DNA of 64,000 nt, taken from positions 329,928 to 393,927 of the forward strand of contig CAJJDN010000084.1 in NCBI GenBank assembly GCA_905182985.1, given 5' to 3'. The position numbers and the translations under genes were made by a program. This document shows, one piece after another, positions 25,838 to 39,106 of this stretch; within the stretch, counting starts at the first letter, position 1, and each line of letters opens with the position of its first letter. The notes beneath the pieces are model-generated. The model searched no databases. It was not told the DNA's origin and saw nothing but the letters and a program-made list of their open reading frames with translations. Source of the DNA: Paramecium sonneborni (Eukaryota > Ciliophora > Oligohymenophorea > Peniculida > Parameciidae).

Positions 25838-27391
25838 ATGAAGAAAATTTCAAATCAGTTAAAAAATCTAGACTTTTTCAGCGTAACATACACACCTGCC
25901 ATATCAGATGGTCTAAACTATAACCATTCTAGTGTTATAGGAGGAATTATCTCAATGATTATTGGTGTTTTAAGCTTAATCTATTGTATATACTATATGT
26001 ATCTCTGGTGGAGTTATTAGTTATTACCAAAAGTTACAGAGGATATAAACAATTTTTCTGAAGAAATTGACTTTGGTTTTATTAATAATAGAATGTAAGT
26101 GATAGCATATGACAGCAATGGAGTATCTAAAATCAATCCATTTAAAAGTGATGAGATCATCTTAATGCCATTAATAATTGATCTTGATGTTGGTGATCTA
26201 GAACCTCTTATTAGCAATATTACAGATGAATAATTACTTGATATCAACATTCTTATGGGAAAAGATAAATAATTTATAATAATCTTTACTCTTTGTAAAG
26301 ATGATTATTTAATTGGAAATTACAAATGTGCATCCCAAGAGGTCTAAACAAAATATTTTAATTAATCTGGTAATATGTTATATACCAATATTGAATTTAC
26401 TACCATTAATCCATCTACATTTCAACCTTAATAATTTCTTAGAACTTATCCAATTTATGTTCATTCAAATGCAGAACTATGCTCTTAAATTACATTACAT
26501 TATTAATTAAATCATTATCTAATAAATAAATCCTTCTTGTTTTCCTCTAATATAGAAGAATAAAACTATATTTCAAACTCCCTTAATTACCCATAATTTG
26601 GTACTAAGAGTTATTGTGATAAAACCTTTATTCCAGATACTTATGGCCTTTATTGGGTTTTATTTTAATAATAGTATAGAACTGTTTAAATTGGATATCC
26701 ATCAATAAGTGAAGTATTTGCAGCAATTGGATCAATAATTAGTATATTATTTTCTGTCAAATATTTGATTACCATTTTAAATTTATCATAATTGAGATAA
26801 TCTGTATTAGATGATATCATGAGATAATATTATCCTGAAATTAGAAGATTTCATATTATTAAAAATTTTTGGGGAAAAATTAAATCTGTTAAATTTGATG
26901 GTGTTTAAGTAGAATTACCAAGTTATGTAGCTTTTTAAAAATAAATTCATTCTTAAATGGCTTGTAAATTGAATTATAAAAATTTATTGTATGAAATGTC
27001 ACGGTTTTAATTTATAATTATGTCAATGAAAAGACGGAAAGAAATTGAAAAAGTTCATGGTGTAGGAATTAAAGTCCCAATGAAATTATCAGATTCAGGA
27101 GAATCTTATGTTATCTCAGAAGGAATTTAAAATCAACAAAAAACTCTTAATCTAAGACACATGAATACAATTAAAACCAAATATGATATTTTATCAATAA
27201 ATGATGCTCTAATATTAAGTTAGGAATTCAAAAAACTATAATAATAGTCAGAAACTCAAATTGGTTAAACAACTAATAATGTTGATAATGGTAATGAAAA
27301 CGAGGAGATTGAAAGGGAATAAGACTTTTATGACATTAATTTTATTAAGTAAACGAATTCACCCAAAAATAGGCAAATTGATGATTTTTGA
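25838..27391 (+). CDS. Ciliate two-TM protein, tandem copy 1
   Basis: An intron-less 517-residue membrane protein of a ciliate family known only as putative transmembrane proteins. After a short cytosolic N-terminus (LDFFSVTYTPAIS) comes one membrane helix (IGGIISMIIGVLSLIYCIYY). A long, probably lumenal or extracellular domain of about 250 residues follows, with paired Cys, then a second helix (SEVFAAIGSIISILFSVKYL). The C-terminal part of about 200 residues is charged and cytosolic. This topology, with both termini inside, is shared with the neighbour at 28028, which has about the same length and extensive identity. Function unknown. Confidence 0.85.
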
Positions 27392-28027
27392 AATTATTAT
27401 TATCCATATTAAAACTAATTAATTGCTCAAGTTAAATTTTATAATCAATATATTTAGTTAGTTATCTCTATTTCTATTGAAATTTTTAAATTGTATAAAA
27501 ATATATTCTCTAAAATTAATTTCAATTTGTTTTAAAGTTCTATGTCAATTTTATAAAATTTCTAGAATTAATAGTTTTTAAATTTTTTAGTCTAAGCTAA
27601 AGAAAATTAAATAATTTAAAATATCAAAACTTTCAATAATTTCTTTCAAATAAATGAGAAACTTGCTTAATACATGAAAAATTAATACTCAAATTATTAA
27701 CTATTCTGTTTTAAATTCCTTGTAGTTTCGTAATTTCTAAAATAATATATATGAAAACGAGAAATTTAAATTAGATGAGCAATTTATTAAAATATTGCTT
27801 ATTTTCTTAGATAAAATCAAAAATACTAAAAGGTGTAATTTATTGCAGGCCTAGAATATAAATTCAACTTAGATTGAACTTAATAATATAATAATGAGAA
27901 ACTATTATTAAATTATATAAAAAGAATTTTTAAGATTTATAGTTAACAATTTAATTATATGGATATTTAAAAATACTTATTAATTTAATATGAAGAAATA
28001 CTTATATCTATATTAATTTTAAATATC
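27392..28027. other. Intergenic stretch between tandem paralogues
   Basis: 636 bp, AT-rich. No coding signal or clear repeat of the flanking gene was seen. Confidence 0.55.
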
Positions 28028-29566
28028 ATGAAAAAAGTGGGAAATCATTTTAAGAGTATTGATTTTTTTAGTGTAACATACTCTCCTGCCATATCAGAAG
28101 GTTTTAACTACAATCATTCAAGTATAATTGGAGGAGTTATTTCTTTGATAATTGGTTCATTGAGTTTGTTATATTGTGCATACTATTTATATTTATGGTA
28201 GAGTGGTTCCCTTTTGCCAAAAGTAGCCGATGATATAAACAAATTTCAAGAGGATTTTAGATTTGGTGAAATTAACAATCATATTGAGGTGATAGCTTAT
28301 GATAATAATGGTGAATCAGCAATAAATCCATTTAAAGGGGATGAGTTAATTATTATGCCTTTGATTTTAGATCTTGATGTAGGGGAATATCAAGCCTTGC
28401 CTACTAATTTTACATAAGAAAGTAAGCTTGATATCAATTAAATTGTTAACAAGGATAGGCAATTCATAGTACTCTTTTCACTTTGTAAAGAAGAATACTT
28501 AATTGAAGGATATAAGTGTGCTTCAGATGAAGTTAAGAAAAATTATTTGAGTTAATATGGAAATATGATATATGCAAATTTTGAATTTACTACAATCAAT
28601 CCATCAACATTTGCACATCAATCATATTTTAGAACCTATTCAATTTTTATCCATTCTGGTGCCGAGTTGTGCTCAGAAATTACATTACATTATCAAATGA
28701 ATCAATATTTGATAGACTAAGCTTTCTTATTTTCATCAGAAATAAAAGAGTATAATTATATTTCAGATTCGCTAAATTATATTTAATATGGAGCTAAAAG
28801 TTACTGTGATACTTATTACCTTCCAGATACTTTTGGATCATATTGGATACTCTTTTAATAATAATATCATACAGTACGAATTGGATATCCATCAATAAGT
28901 GAAGTATTTGCAGCAATTGGATCAATAATTAGTATATTATTTTCTGTCAAATATTTGATTACTATTTTAAATTTATCACAAATGAGATAATCTGTTTTAG
29001 ATGATATAATGAGATAATATTATCCTGAAATGAGAAGATTTGACATTATAAAAAGTTTTTGTGGAAAAATTAAATCAGTTAAATTTGATGGTTTGTAAGT
29101 AGAATTGTCTGGATTTTTGAAATTTTAGAAATAAATTCATTCTCAAATGGCTTGTAAATTGAATTATAAAAATTTATTGTATGAAATGTCACGGTTTTAA
29201 TTTATAATTATGTCAATGAAAAGGAGAAGTGAAATTTAAAAAGTACATTCGGTTGGAATAAAAGTACCGATGAAACTATCTGAATCAGGTTAAACGTATT
29301 TAATTGATGAAGGGTATTAATATTAAATGCAAACACTGAACGTAAGTAATTTAAATAGTGTCAATTCAAAATATGATATTTTGTCTATAAATGATGCCTT
29401 AATTTTTAGTCCTTATTCTAAGAAACTTAATTAACCGTCTGAATTATAAAGTGCAAGGAACTAAGAAAAATGTAATTCAGAAGAAGAGATAAATTAAGAA
29501 CAGGATTTCTATGATGTAAATTACATAAATTTACATGGTTTAACAAATAGGTCCCATTTTAATTGA
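28028..29566 (+). CDS. Ciliate two-TM protein, tandem copy 2
   Basis: An intron-less 512-residue paralogue of the gene at 25838, with the same topology: an N-terminal helix (IGGVISLIIGSLSLLYCAYY), a lumenal domain with matching Cys positions, a second helix identical to copy 1 (SEVFAAIGSIISILFSVKYL) and a charged tail ending NRSHFN. Conservation is uneven. An 82-bp stretch around the second helix is identical between the copies, and a later stretch of about 90 bp differs by one base, while the ectodomain and tail have drifted. The stop codon lies only 14 bp before the next start. Confidence 0.85.
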
Positions 29567-29580
29567 AATATAATAAATAT

Positions 29581-30721
29581 ATGGATACATTATATGACTT
29601 AATAATTGTAGGATTAGGTTCACATGGTAGTAATTGTTTCTCACATTTCTCTGGCAAGATGAGAGTCTTGGGAATCGAATAATATGTTTCCCCTCATACA
29701 AAAGGATCTCATAATGGTGAGACAAGAATTGTAAGAGAAATGGGTTATTCAGGAGAATATATCGATATTGCTAGAAGATCTCTTGAATTATGGTCACAAT
29801 TATAAGATTCTACAAGTGAATAAGTATATGTGAAATCAGGAGGAATATTATTTGGACATTAAACAGATAATTAATTTAGAGATTTTACATAATCTCATAA
29901 TCCAAATCTCTAATAATTAAAACATCAAGAAGTGGAATCTAGATTTCCAATTAAGACATCTTAAGATTAACAATTCTTTTTTGATAAATCAGCAGGATTT
30001 GTGAAACCAGAATTAGCTATATAAATATTTATAAATTAAGGCAAAGCAAAAGGAGGAGAGCTAATAAATAATTGTCGTTATATAAATCATATATATAAGG
30101 ATGATGAGATTCATGTTTATACAGATTTAGGAGTATTTAGATCTAAAAAATTGATTTTATCACTTGGAATGGGTTTAAAGAGATTATAAAATACTTATTC
30201 ATCATTGGATATAGGAATATATAAATAGTAGGTTGTATTTTTCAAAACTGATAATAAAAGATTTGATGATTTGCCAGTTTTCTTAAGTGAGGATGATTCA
30301 TAAGAATTATATGGATTTCCAAGAGTGAATGGAGAAGTAAAGATTGGATTGCATCATTTTGGTCCATCATTGGAACATCCTGATTTATATGATCAAACTA
30401 AGAATGAAGAAGGATCTGCTAATATTATAAGAGGATTTTTGATGAAGTATATGCCAGAATTAAAAGATGCCACGGTATCTCGAGTATAAACTTGTGTATA
30501 TACAAGTACAAGGGATCATAATTTTACAATAGATTTTGATCCAAGATGCAAAAATACAATAATATTGAGTGCATGTTCAGGACGTAATTGAAATATAATA
30601 GACATTAGATGGATTTAAATTTTGTATAGTAATGGGAGAGATAATAGAAGAGATGTTTAATACAGGAGTATAAAAATATAAAACATTTTAATTGAGTAGA
30701 TTCTAGAAGCCTAAATTTTGA
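29581..30721 (+). CDS. Sarcosine oxidase-like FAD amine oxidase
   Basis: A 371-residue flavoprotein of the monomeric sarcosine oxidase/N-methyltryptophan oxidase family. The Rossmann start DLIIVGLGSHGSN binds the ADP part of FAD. PHTKGSHNGETRIVREMGY matches the family's flavin-covering segment. The C-terminal SGHGFKFCIVMGE is the family's closing motif. Cys305 in TCVYT aligns with the Cys that links FAD covalently in the bacterial enzyme. One 25-nt intron (30584-30608) splits the SGH codon and gives exactly 372 codons. The reaction would be oxidative demethylation of a secondary amino acid with peroxide release. No signal peptide is visible, and no clear C-terminal peroxisomal signal either (ends QKPKF). 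Confidence 0.9.
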
Positions 30722-30783
30722 ATATTGAAAAGGAATGAATGAAAATAAAATTTAAATAAATAAATTGAATTTAAAATATCTTA

Positions 30784-31967
30784 ATGTAATAAAAAGTAGA
30801 CTACAGAAAGGAGTTAGCAGAGACAGCTTAAAAGATCTGTACTGCAGGAAAAGGGATTTTGGCAGCAGATGAAGTAAGTTATAATAAGATAGTTAGTCAT
30901 AAGGTACAATAGGAAAGAAGTTTGTTACAATAAATGTAGAAAATAATGAAGAGAACAGAAGAGCATATAGAGAATTGTTATTTACATCAAGTGGAATAGA
31001 AAACTACATTAGTGGTGTGATATTATTTTCAGAGACAGTATAAAATATAAAGATACATTTAATAGGTAAAACATACTACAAAGGATGGAAAGAACTTTGT
31101 AGAATTATTAAAAGAGAAAGGAATAGTAGCTGGTATAAAAGTAGACAAGGGATTAGGAGTGATTCCAGGAACTTAAGATGAATCTGCTACTCTTGGATTA
31201 GATAGTTTGAATAATATGGCAGCTGAACATTATAAACTTGGTTGTAGATTTGCTAAATGGAGAGCTGTATTGAAGATTGGAAATGGATTACCATCTTAAT
31301 AAGCAATTAAAGAAAATGCGTGGGGATTAGCAAGATATGCTGCAATTTGTTAAGATAATGGACTTGTTCCAATAGTTGAACCAGAAATCTTAGCTGATGG
31401 AGATCATTCTATTGATATATGTCAAAAAGTCACAGAAAAAGTATTAGCTGCTGTTTTCAAAGCATTAAATGAAAACAATGTATTCTTAGAAGGTTGTCTT
31501 CTTAAACCTAATATGGTTACTGCTGGATCAAATAATCCTGATAGAAACAAGATCACATCTTAAGAAATTGGATATAGAACAGCTTTAGCTTTAAGTAGAA
31601 CAGTACCTTCTGCTCTTGTTGGTGTTACTGTAACAATTCTATATTTATCTATTAGTTTCTTTCAGGTGGATAATCTGAAGAAGAAGCATCTTTAAACTTA
31701 AATGCTATGAATTAATTAACTACTGTTAGAAAACCATGGACTTTAACATTCTCATATGGAAGAGCTCTTCAAAATACAGCTGTCAAAACTTGGGCTGGAA
31801 AATAAGAAAATTGGGATGCTGCTCAAAAGGCTTTCTTAATTAGAGCTAAAGCAAATAGTGAAGCATAATTAGGTATCCTTTCCTTATTAACTCTATTAGG
31901 AAAATATCAAGGAGGATAAACAGGTGCATCTAATGAGTCTTTATTTGTGCCCGATTACAAATATTGA
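30784..31967 (+). CDS. Class I fructose-bisphosphate aldolase
   Basis: A 368-residue class I aldolase, splitting fructose-1,6-bisphosphate into glyceraldehyde-3-phosphate and dihydroxyacetone phosphate in glycolysis. Hallmarks are [11 protein letters not shown] at the N-terminus, [28 protein letters not shown] (catalytic Glu) and the Schiff-base lysine in LLKPNMV, then FLSGGQSEEEA and TFSYGRALQ. The protein ends in tyrosine (PDYKY), as expected for class I enzymes. Three introns (30874-30896, 31038-31065, 31630-31655) give exactly 369 codons. A few acidic/Leu-rich residues (GILSLLTLL) are inserted near the C-terminus relative to the animal enzyme. Confidence 0.97.
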
Positions 31968-32954
31968 TTATTATGAGATTTCATTAAATAATACGTCATA
32001 TCGTCATTATTTATTCTAATTATATCATCATATATAAATTAATGACGAAATTTTATAATTATCTCATTATAATACGTAAAACCTAATTATTTGCGTAGAT
32101 ATTAATTTTACATTAATTTATGTAACAATTAAACTCCATATAATCATGAATATTCACACTTTTAATATAAATTTCTTCTGATCCTATTTTTAGAATTATG
32201 AATTTATATTAAACAGAAAAATATTAAAATAAAGTATGATATTATATATAGAAATTTTGGAAATTGAAGGTTTATATCAATTTAACAAAGTTGATTAAAT
32301 ATTTTTTTAAACAAAGAAAACCTTTAATTTCATGTGAAATAATATTTACAACTCTAATGTTAAGTAAAGGAACATTATCAATGAGGATTCGATTTAATTT
32401 TATTAGGAGAATTCTAAGCTTCACATCTAACATACATAACTACATTATTCTTAGGCTCAATTAGATAAATTATCCATATTATAATCCTACCACTATAGTA
32501 TTAACTTATATTTATCAAGGATTCTCCAGTGATTGTTAATAGAGGGATCTTTTTGTTTTAACAAGTTTGCTTAACTTAACTTATATTTCGTTTACTCATG
32601 ATTGATTCATTCTCAAAAACAATAAAAGAGTTGGGGCTTTCAAATTCTCACCTCTTTTTTAAGATTTTTCTTCAAAAGTCTTAAGTTATTTAAAAATTGT
32701 TATTTGCATTTATGATATTATTACTTTCAAATCAGAATGTTTTACTTAAACAAGTTTGAATCCAGAGCTTTTGTGATAAATTGATTCAAGATCATCATAT
32801 AAATTTACTTCGATCAGGAAGAATGTTAATAGTGTATATTCAAAAATATAACACAAATAGAAATATACTTAAAAATATATGGTAATTAGAAGAGACATCA
32901 ACTTTGCTCTAAAATAATTGAGATATATCAAATATCCTATAATCTATTATCATT
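31968..32954. other. Intergenic region upstream of tRNA-Trp
   Basis: AT-rich. A 73-codon minus-strand ORF (32378-32599) and a plus-strand frame without ATG were noticed and not accepted. Confidence 0.5.
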
Positions 32955-33026
32955 GAAGGCTTAGCTCAGGGGTAGAGCGTTGGATTCCAGGTCCAGGGGT
33001 CGCGCGTTCAATTCGCGTAGTCTTCA
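32955..33026 (+). tRNA. trnW: tRNA-Trp(CCA)
   Basis: A complete 72-nt cloverleaf without intron. The acceptor stem GAAGGCT pairs with AGTCTTC. The D stem is GCTC/GAGC. The anticodon stem TTGGA/TCCAG encloses loop TTCCAGG with anticodon CCA. The T stem GCGCG/CGCGT encloses TTCAATT, which also serves as box B of the internal promoter. The discriminator base is A, and a run of five T follows three bases later as a Pol III terminator. It is by far the most GC-rich short stretch of its neighbourhood. It reads UGG, consistent with UGA being kept as the stop codon here. Confidence 0.96.
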
Positions 33027-33445
33027 TATTTTTATAATAAATTAAATTAAAATTTTATTTCAATTTTTATAATTTTTTTTTATTTGACATCTTATTGTTG
33101 AAATTTTAATATTGGTAACATTATTCAAATTTTGAGTTTATCATATAGATCCGTGATAAGTAATAGTATTCAAATTGAAAGGAAATAAAAAAGAGTGATA
33201 TGTTAAAAAGAATGCAACTTTAGCTTGATTATTGTTTTAGATGTTAGTTATTAACTGAGTCATTCAAGGTTTGATTTAAATTATGCTAAGCGATATTTAT
33301 ATGAAACTCGTTAAAACATTCTAGCATTCAACATAAATAGATTTAATTTTTTTTGTTAATATCTAAAAATAAGAATATAGTTTCTTTGATTTACAACTTA
33401 TGTGTATAAATATTAGTACAATCATGCAAATCCTAGTGTAATTCA

Positions 33446-33618
33446 ATGAAGTCATTAAAAAATAAAATAATTGATGATAGAACCTAAAAAGCAGTTACTG
33501 AACCTCCTAAAAATTCTTCTAATAATTTTGTATTGAATCTAAATTATTCGGTTAGAATAATTAAACCTAATATCATTAATTGAAGAAAGCATCTAAATGT
33601 AACTTATTATTTATATGA
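33446..33618 (+). CDS. Candidate 48-aa small protein
   Basis: An ATG opens a polar, protein-like frame (KNKIIDDRTQKAVTEPPKNS). A canonical 26-nt GT-AG intron at 33530-33555 leads to a short Gln/Lys-rich end (QLKKASKCNLLFI) and TGA, for 49 codons in all. Composition in the first exon (Asp, Arg, Glu, Pro) stands out from the noncoding flanks, but the length is within chance for a one-stop code. The DNA between it and the tRNA (33027-33445) shows no other gene. Confidence 0.3.
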
Positions 33619-34113
33619 GTTTTCGAATATTTTAGAATTTTCTACATCTAAAAATTGTGAGTGACATAATTTTGAGAATATTAAATAATTTAAAACTACA
33701 CTTGCTTTCAATAAAGTTCTTCTGAATATTAAAATACGTCTACATCTAAAAAGATATCTGCAGTTTTAACTCTATTAATTATTATTAATTATTAATTTAA
33801 ATTGAAATTGAAATCAAGTCATACTTATATAAGCTGAATTTATGCTTTTATTTATTCTATTGTCTTAACATAGATATATAGTTTGCACATACCATCATCA
33901 TCATATTAATCACTCTTTATATCATTGAATCCATTTAATAGTAAATAGTTTACTTTATTTATTTGAGTAATCAGATTATTTATGAAATAGCAGAAGATGA
34001 TTCATTAATTATTTTTTTTATTATAATAATTATCTAAATATAAAAATTTAATGTTTTGAAATTCTAAAATATATTGCTTTATCATAATATTAAAATAGTA
34101 AATTCAATTTGAT
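33619..34113. other. Intergenic AT-rich stretch
   Basis: Upstream of the large PAS-domain gene. No coding signal seen. Confidence 0.6.
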
Positions 34114-37100
34114 ATGAGTCCTCAACAAGACTTTTCATAAACACTTTGGGATTAATTCAAACTATCACTATTTAAGTATGCATTTTTCGTAATCCTAGTA
34201 TTGCTTATTAAATTATTGGTCAAAACAACTAATCTTTATAAACTACTTTCTTGTTATCTCTTATTTAGTTTCTTCAGCTTATATATTTTCCTTTTTAAAT
34301 ATAGATTTAATTTGCATGGCATAATATGGTTCTATCAGGGGAAATCCAAAAGTTTTTGTAGTATTTTACTATTATCAGAATGCTTAACTAACAGAAAACT
34401 TCTACATATTTAATTGGAATGTATTGTGCCATAAGTGTTATACTCTTGATTGCAATAATAGTATTTTTGGCAACAATCTTTAAATAACAATTCTTGAATA
34501 ACAAGTTTCTGATTATAATATTAAGTATTGGTTTAAAATTTATAATGACAGTAGGATTTGTAGAGATTTTGAGATTGCAATTAGGAGTACTATTTATATG
34601 TATTAATTTAGTTTTTAGTTTGTAAGAGAGATCAGAATGGAAAATTGAAAATGTTGTATACAATAGATTAAGAATGTTGGACTGGTAGTTATATTATTCA
34701 TGCATGTATTGTAATATTTTCATTAATGATCATGTTCTTAATAGTGATTATTGGATCCAAATTATTTATAGAGGTTAAAAATAATAAAAAGAACGCATTT
34801 TCTTAGAGAGAAGGATCTACTTATACTTTTATGTTTCTATATGCATCATTATCAATGTTAATATACTCGATAATAGAATAACCAAAATATTCTATAGTTG
34901 TGATTTTAATTCAATTTGGAACAAGTTTCTTATTCTTTTATAAAGTTCATTTTAAAAAGCCTTTTTATAATAAGAATATTTAAAAACTTTGGTCAGCAAT
35001 TAGCGGTTTAGTTTTTTATACAAATTTTATGCTTTTAACAGCATATACTTTTGAACATCTTGTTCTTATAGATACTATGAAAGCATGGATTGTTACTATG
35101 CCAATGCTATTGGTTATTTTATTGTAAGATGAAAGATAAACTATAAATTTAATAAAAGCAAATATGATTCAACAACTTTCGAGTTTGGAAATTATTTAAC
35201 TTTCTGAATTTTTGATTGAATTATGTGAAGATTATGAGAAGGATACAAATAAAGAGATTCTTTTATTAGGTTTTTTGGAAGTCCATAAATAAACCTGTTT
35301 AAATCCTAAATGCGCAATTAAAACATCTGCTGAATTATCAAAGAAATTTAAAGATAATCTCAAATATACAGATAAAAGAATTATACTGAAAGAAATTATT
35401 AATTAGATTTATTTACTTGGCCTTGAAACTTATCCTCTCAATGTTGATTTAAAACTACATTATTCATATTTTTTATTAGAAGTACAAGAGTAAGGATAAA
35501 AAGCTCTAAATGAAGTAAATAAAGCTGAAATGGGTTTTCCTTCTTTTGATTAATAATTTTTAATCTTTAAGATGAGATAAATAATTGATGATAATTATTA
35601 AAAATCTACAATTACAATGGATTAAGTTAAATACATCTAAGCTAAAGATAGAAGCATAAAATATTAATATAAATAAATAAAATAATTGTCTGAAGAATGT
35701 GCGTATTATAAAATTTCATTTTGGAATACTTTATTGGATGAGAATCCAAATTTATCATAGTTATAGAAATATGGAAATTTAATTCTTCGAACTATTAATT
35801 TATTAAATAAATAATTGTTTAAGCTTGAAAGAAGTAATTCGTTAGATCCATAAATCTATAGATTAATAGATAAATTTTCTAAATATGTTCATAATTTAGA
35901 TAGTTCTAAAGGTATTCAAATTGTTAATAAAAAAAAATTGCAATCTCAATAATCAGAACATTAATATTTAAAAAGTTAAGAAGAATTAACGTCATATTCA
36001 TATCCAGTTGTAGTTTTGGAATTATTTGGTAAAGCAAATTAACCTACAATAATTAAAAATATCAATTAGGCTTTCCACTCTTTATTAGGATATTCCAAAA
36101 CAGATGTTATTGGAAGACCATTGTAACTAATCTTATAAAATACGTAATTAAATTAACCTATATGTAACATAGATATTTAAAATTGCATAGTGTTTTTGTT
36201 GAAAGTTATTTTTCTTAATTAAGATAAGATCAAGTGTATGAAACCTAAGAAAGAACGTAATTTTTAGTTTCAAAAACTAAATATACTCTTTAAACTTTTA
36301 GTACAAATTCAATATTTACAACTGATAAAGGTGTTTTTTAGTTTTGTAGGGTGAGATAAGATATATGTTATAACAATTGTGCTTATATAATTTTTAATTT
36401 AGATGGAAAAATAGAAAACATTTCAGCGAGTTGCATTAATATTCTTAACCTAGACATCCGTTTGTTATAAATTAGATAACTAACAATTTAAAAATTATTT
36501 CCATATTTGATGTTTAATAAAGATGATTATATAAATAAGATGAATCTGATTGTTTTTGAAAATCATACAAATTCTCTTAGCAAAAGTTCAGATTTTGAAG
36601 ATAAATATAATGATTAATGTGTATCTTAACTTTATTATGCATAATTATATGAAATATCAACTAGAAATTATTCATTCTCTCAAGGAGAATAACGCCCTTA
36701 AATTTTTGGATACTATTTGAAAATATAAATAAATGAAACTGTTTTACCTAAAGAGAATTATTTAATAAAAAGAAATAAATTAACTTATTAATTTAAATAT
36801 TCAATTGATTAAAATTCATATATATGTATTAAATAAGAATATAATAGATGAATAAGTTAGTTAATCAACTTCATAATATGAATCAATTAAAAATGATAGT
36901 GAACCATAGGAAGAACCAAAAGTTTGTGTGTTCACTCAGTAAAGTTTTCCTAGTAAAAAATAATTTTCTATGACTAATTTGAAATAAGGTTTAGGTTATG
37001 ATATTAAAACAATGAGATTATTTCAAGGAGAAATTAAAGAGATTTTAGATCTAGATTAAGAAGATGAAGAGGAAGAATAAATTAGGGAAAAAACATAAAA

Positions 37101-39063
37101 ACTATAACTTGAAGAATAAAAATAGTAACCTCAATAAATCAAAATATTAAATTAGGAAGATCTAATGTATCATCTCTTAAATGTTCCTTATTCTTCGATT
37201 CTTAAAAAACTGATTATTATTCTTAATACTTTAATGATCTTAATGTTTGCAATTGCTGTAGGAATGTACTTGGTAATTATATCAACTTAAAGTTAATTTT
37301 AATCAGCAATTGGTCTCTTAGCAGTTTCTAATTAAAGATTTGCATCTATTTTGAAAATATAATCTAATTTATAAGATTTGAGAGGATGCTATTTGAATCT
37401 GGAACAATATACAATCAAATCAACTGGTGGAAGATATGTGGCAATAAATTATGTTGAATTAAACAATGAATTAGAAGTCTTATTAGAAGCTGATAATATA
37501 TTAACATCAGCAAATGTTAATATTAATGATGATTATAAATATGTAGTAGATGAATTTTAATCATCAAATGTGAAGATGTTTAAAAAAGATAATTCATATC
37601 AAAATTTTACTTTTACTTAAGCTATATAATAAATGATATCTAAGGCCATTTCACTTAATAATTCTAATATAACAAGTTTTGTGGATTAAAATGAAGACTT
37701 TCATTATTATCTTCATAATACTCTTAATTCAATTCCTAAATCTTAATTAATCTCGCAAGCTTATTATTATTCAAATATTCTAAGTTTAATAGACGATTTA
37801 TTTATTGAAGAAAACTTATTTTTTACTTTGTAACTCTGTTGTTTAGTATTTATAGGATTATTTTTTTAAATATATATCTATTTTCATTAAAAATATTTAA
37901 AAGAGATTATTGCTTTATTTTTAGAGATTTAAGAAAGTTTAGTTAAAAAAAAGATCAATTCATTTTAACTTTACATATAATTGTTGCAATTAAGTAAAGA
38001 TGATGAAGTAATAAATTATTCTTATTTAAGATTGAATCAATAGAAGATGAATCCGAAGAATAGGATGAGTAAGATTATTATTTAGGATAATCAAATAAAT
38101 TTAAGAATAGAAGATCAGTATTCCAAATAAATAACTATCAAAAAATACAAATAAATTTTATATTCTTTCTTGCACTTCTCATTTCCTATTTTTCTTACTT
38201 GTACTTTTCATCAACTGTAATAATATTTAATTATTTAATTTTAGAATATCACTGAATAAACAAATACTTTAGTTCCTCTAGTAAATTTAACATCTTTTAT
38301 GCCAACTCAATATAGATTAATTGATAACAGTATTAAAGAGTTACTTTATGATGAAAATGCCATACTATTTAATGAATTGAATTCAATTTAAAAATTACAA
38401 TAGGAAATTGAAAATATTAAACTTTTAGATGCTGAACTTCATGTATTGAATTAAAAAAATGAATTCATTTTATCAGATCAATATAAATAGGTTTTTGATG
38501 ATATATACATACAAAATCCATGTGAAATTATTATGGCTAATGATCCATCTGTGAATTCAACAGCATGTTTAAATTTTAATAAAGATATTTTGTAAGAAGG
38601 TCTCTCTGTTGCAATAACAAATTTTTTCGAAAATGCATAAAATATGTTACAACAATACTCATATTATGATAAAAATGCAATTTATAGTAATTTAACCTTT
38701 GATATCAGTTAACATCATAGAAAAAATTATACATGTAATATTTATAATACAAGAATTGGAAATGCTAATAGAAAGATGTAAAAGGTATTTATTAGGGTCT
38801 GTCATATGTAATTATTAAAGGAATTATAAAGTTATTTAAATTAGCATTACGCAGATCTGTAATTGCAATTTACTTTATTATTCATGATATTTTGTGTTAT
38901 TTCAGTGTTTGTGTATTTTTTAGTTTGGATTCCTTTACAGGCAAGATTTTATTATGAATCTAAGACAGCAAGATAAATACAATCACTTATTCCAATAGAT
39001 CTTTTTAATAATTGTTAATCTTTACAAACATACCTTAGAGATATTAAAGAAACATTTAATTGA
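34114..39063 (+). CDS. Giant multi-TM PAS-domain protein (TmcB-like) 1
   Basis: A 1599-residue membrane protein of the ciliate PAS/TmcB-like family. The first 350 residues hold a cluster of about seven to nine helices with the family segment YTIDQECWTGSYIIHA. A cytosolic region with GFLEVHKQTCLNPKC follows, then a PAS domain near residue 615-700 (QAFHSLLGYSKTDVIGRP) and a second PAS-like segment (YIIFNLDGKIENIS). After an acidic linker come further helices near 1000, 1240, 1330 and 1555, the last two enclosing a Cys-containing, Asn-rich lumenal domain. Six introns (34176-34198, 34587-34611, 36144-36172, 36826-36847, 38008-38030, 38217-38244) give exactly 1600 codons. Probably a sensor; ligand unknown. 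Confidence 0.85.
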
Positions 39064-39106
39064 ATGAGGGTTGAAAACGATTGAATTATAACTTTATTAT
39101 TTTAAC

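Noticed and set aside
32378..32599. 73-aa minus-strand ORF upstream of tRNA-Trp
   Set aside because: It has an ATG and fairly polar composition, but its length is expected by chance with only TGA as stop. No paralogue or intron supports it.
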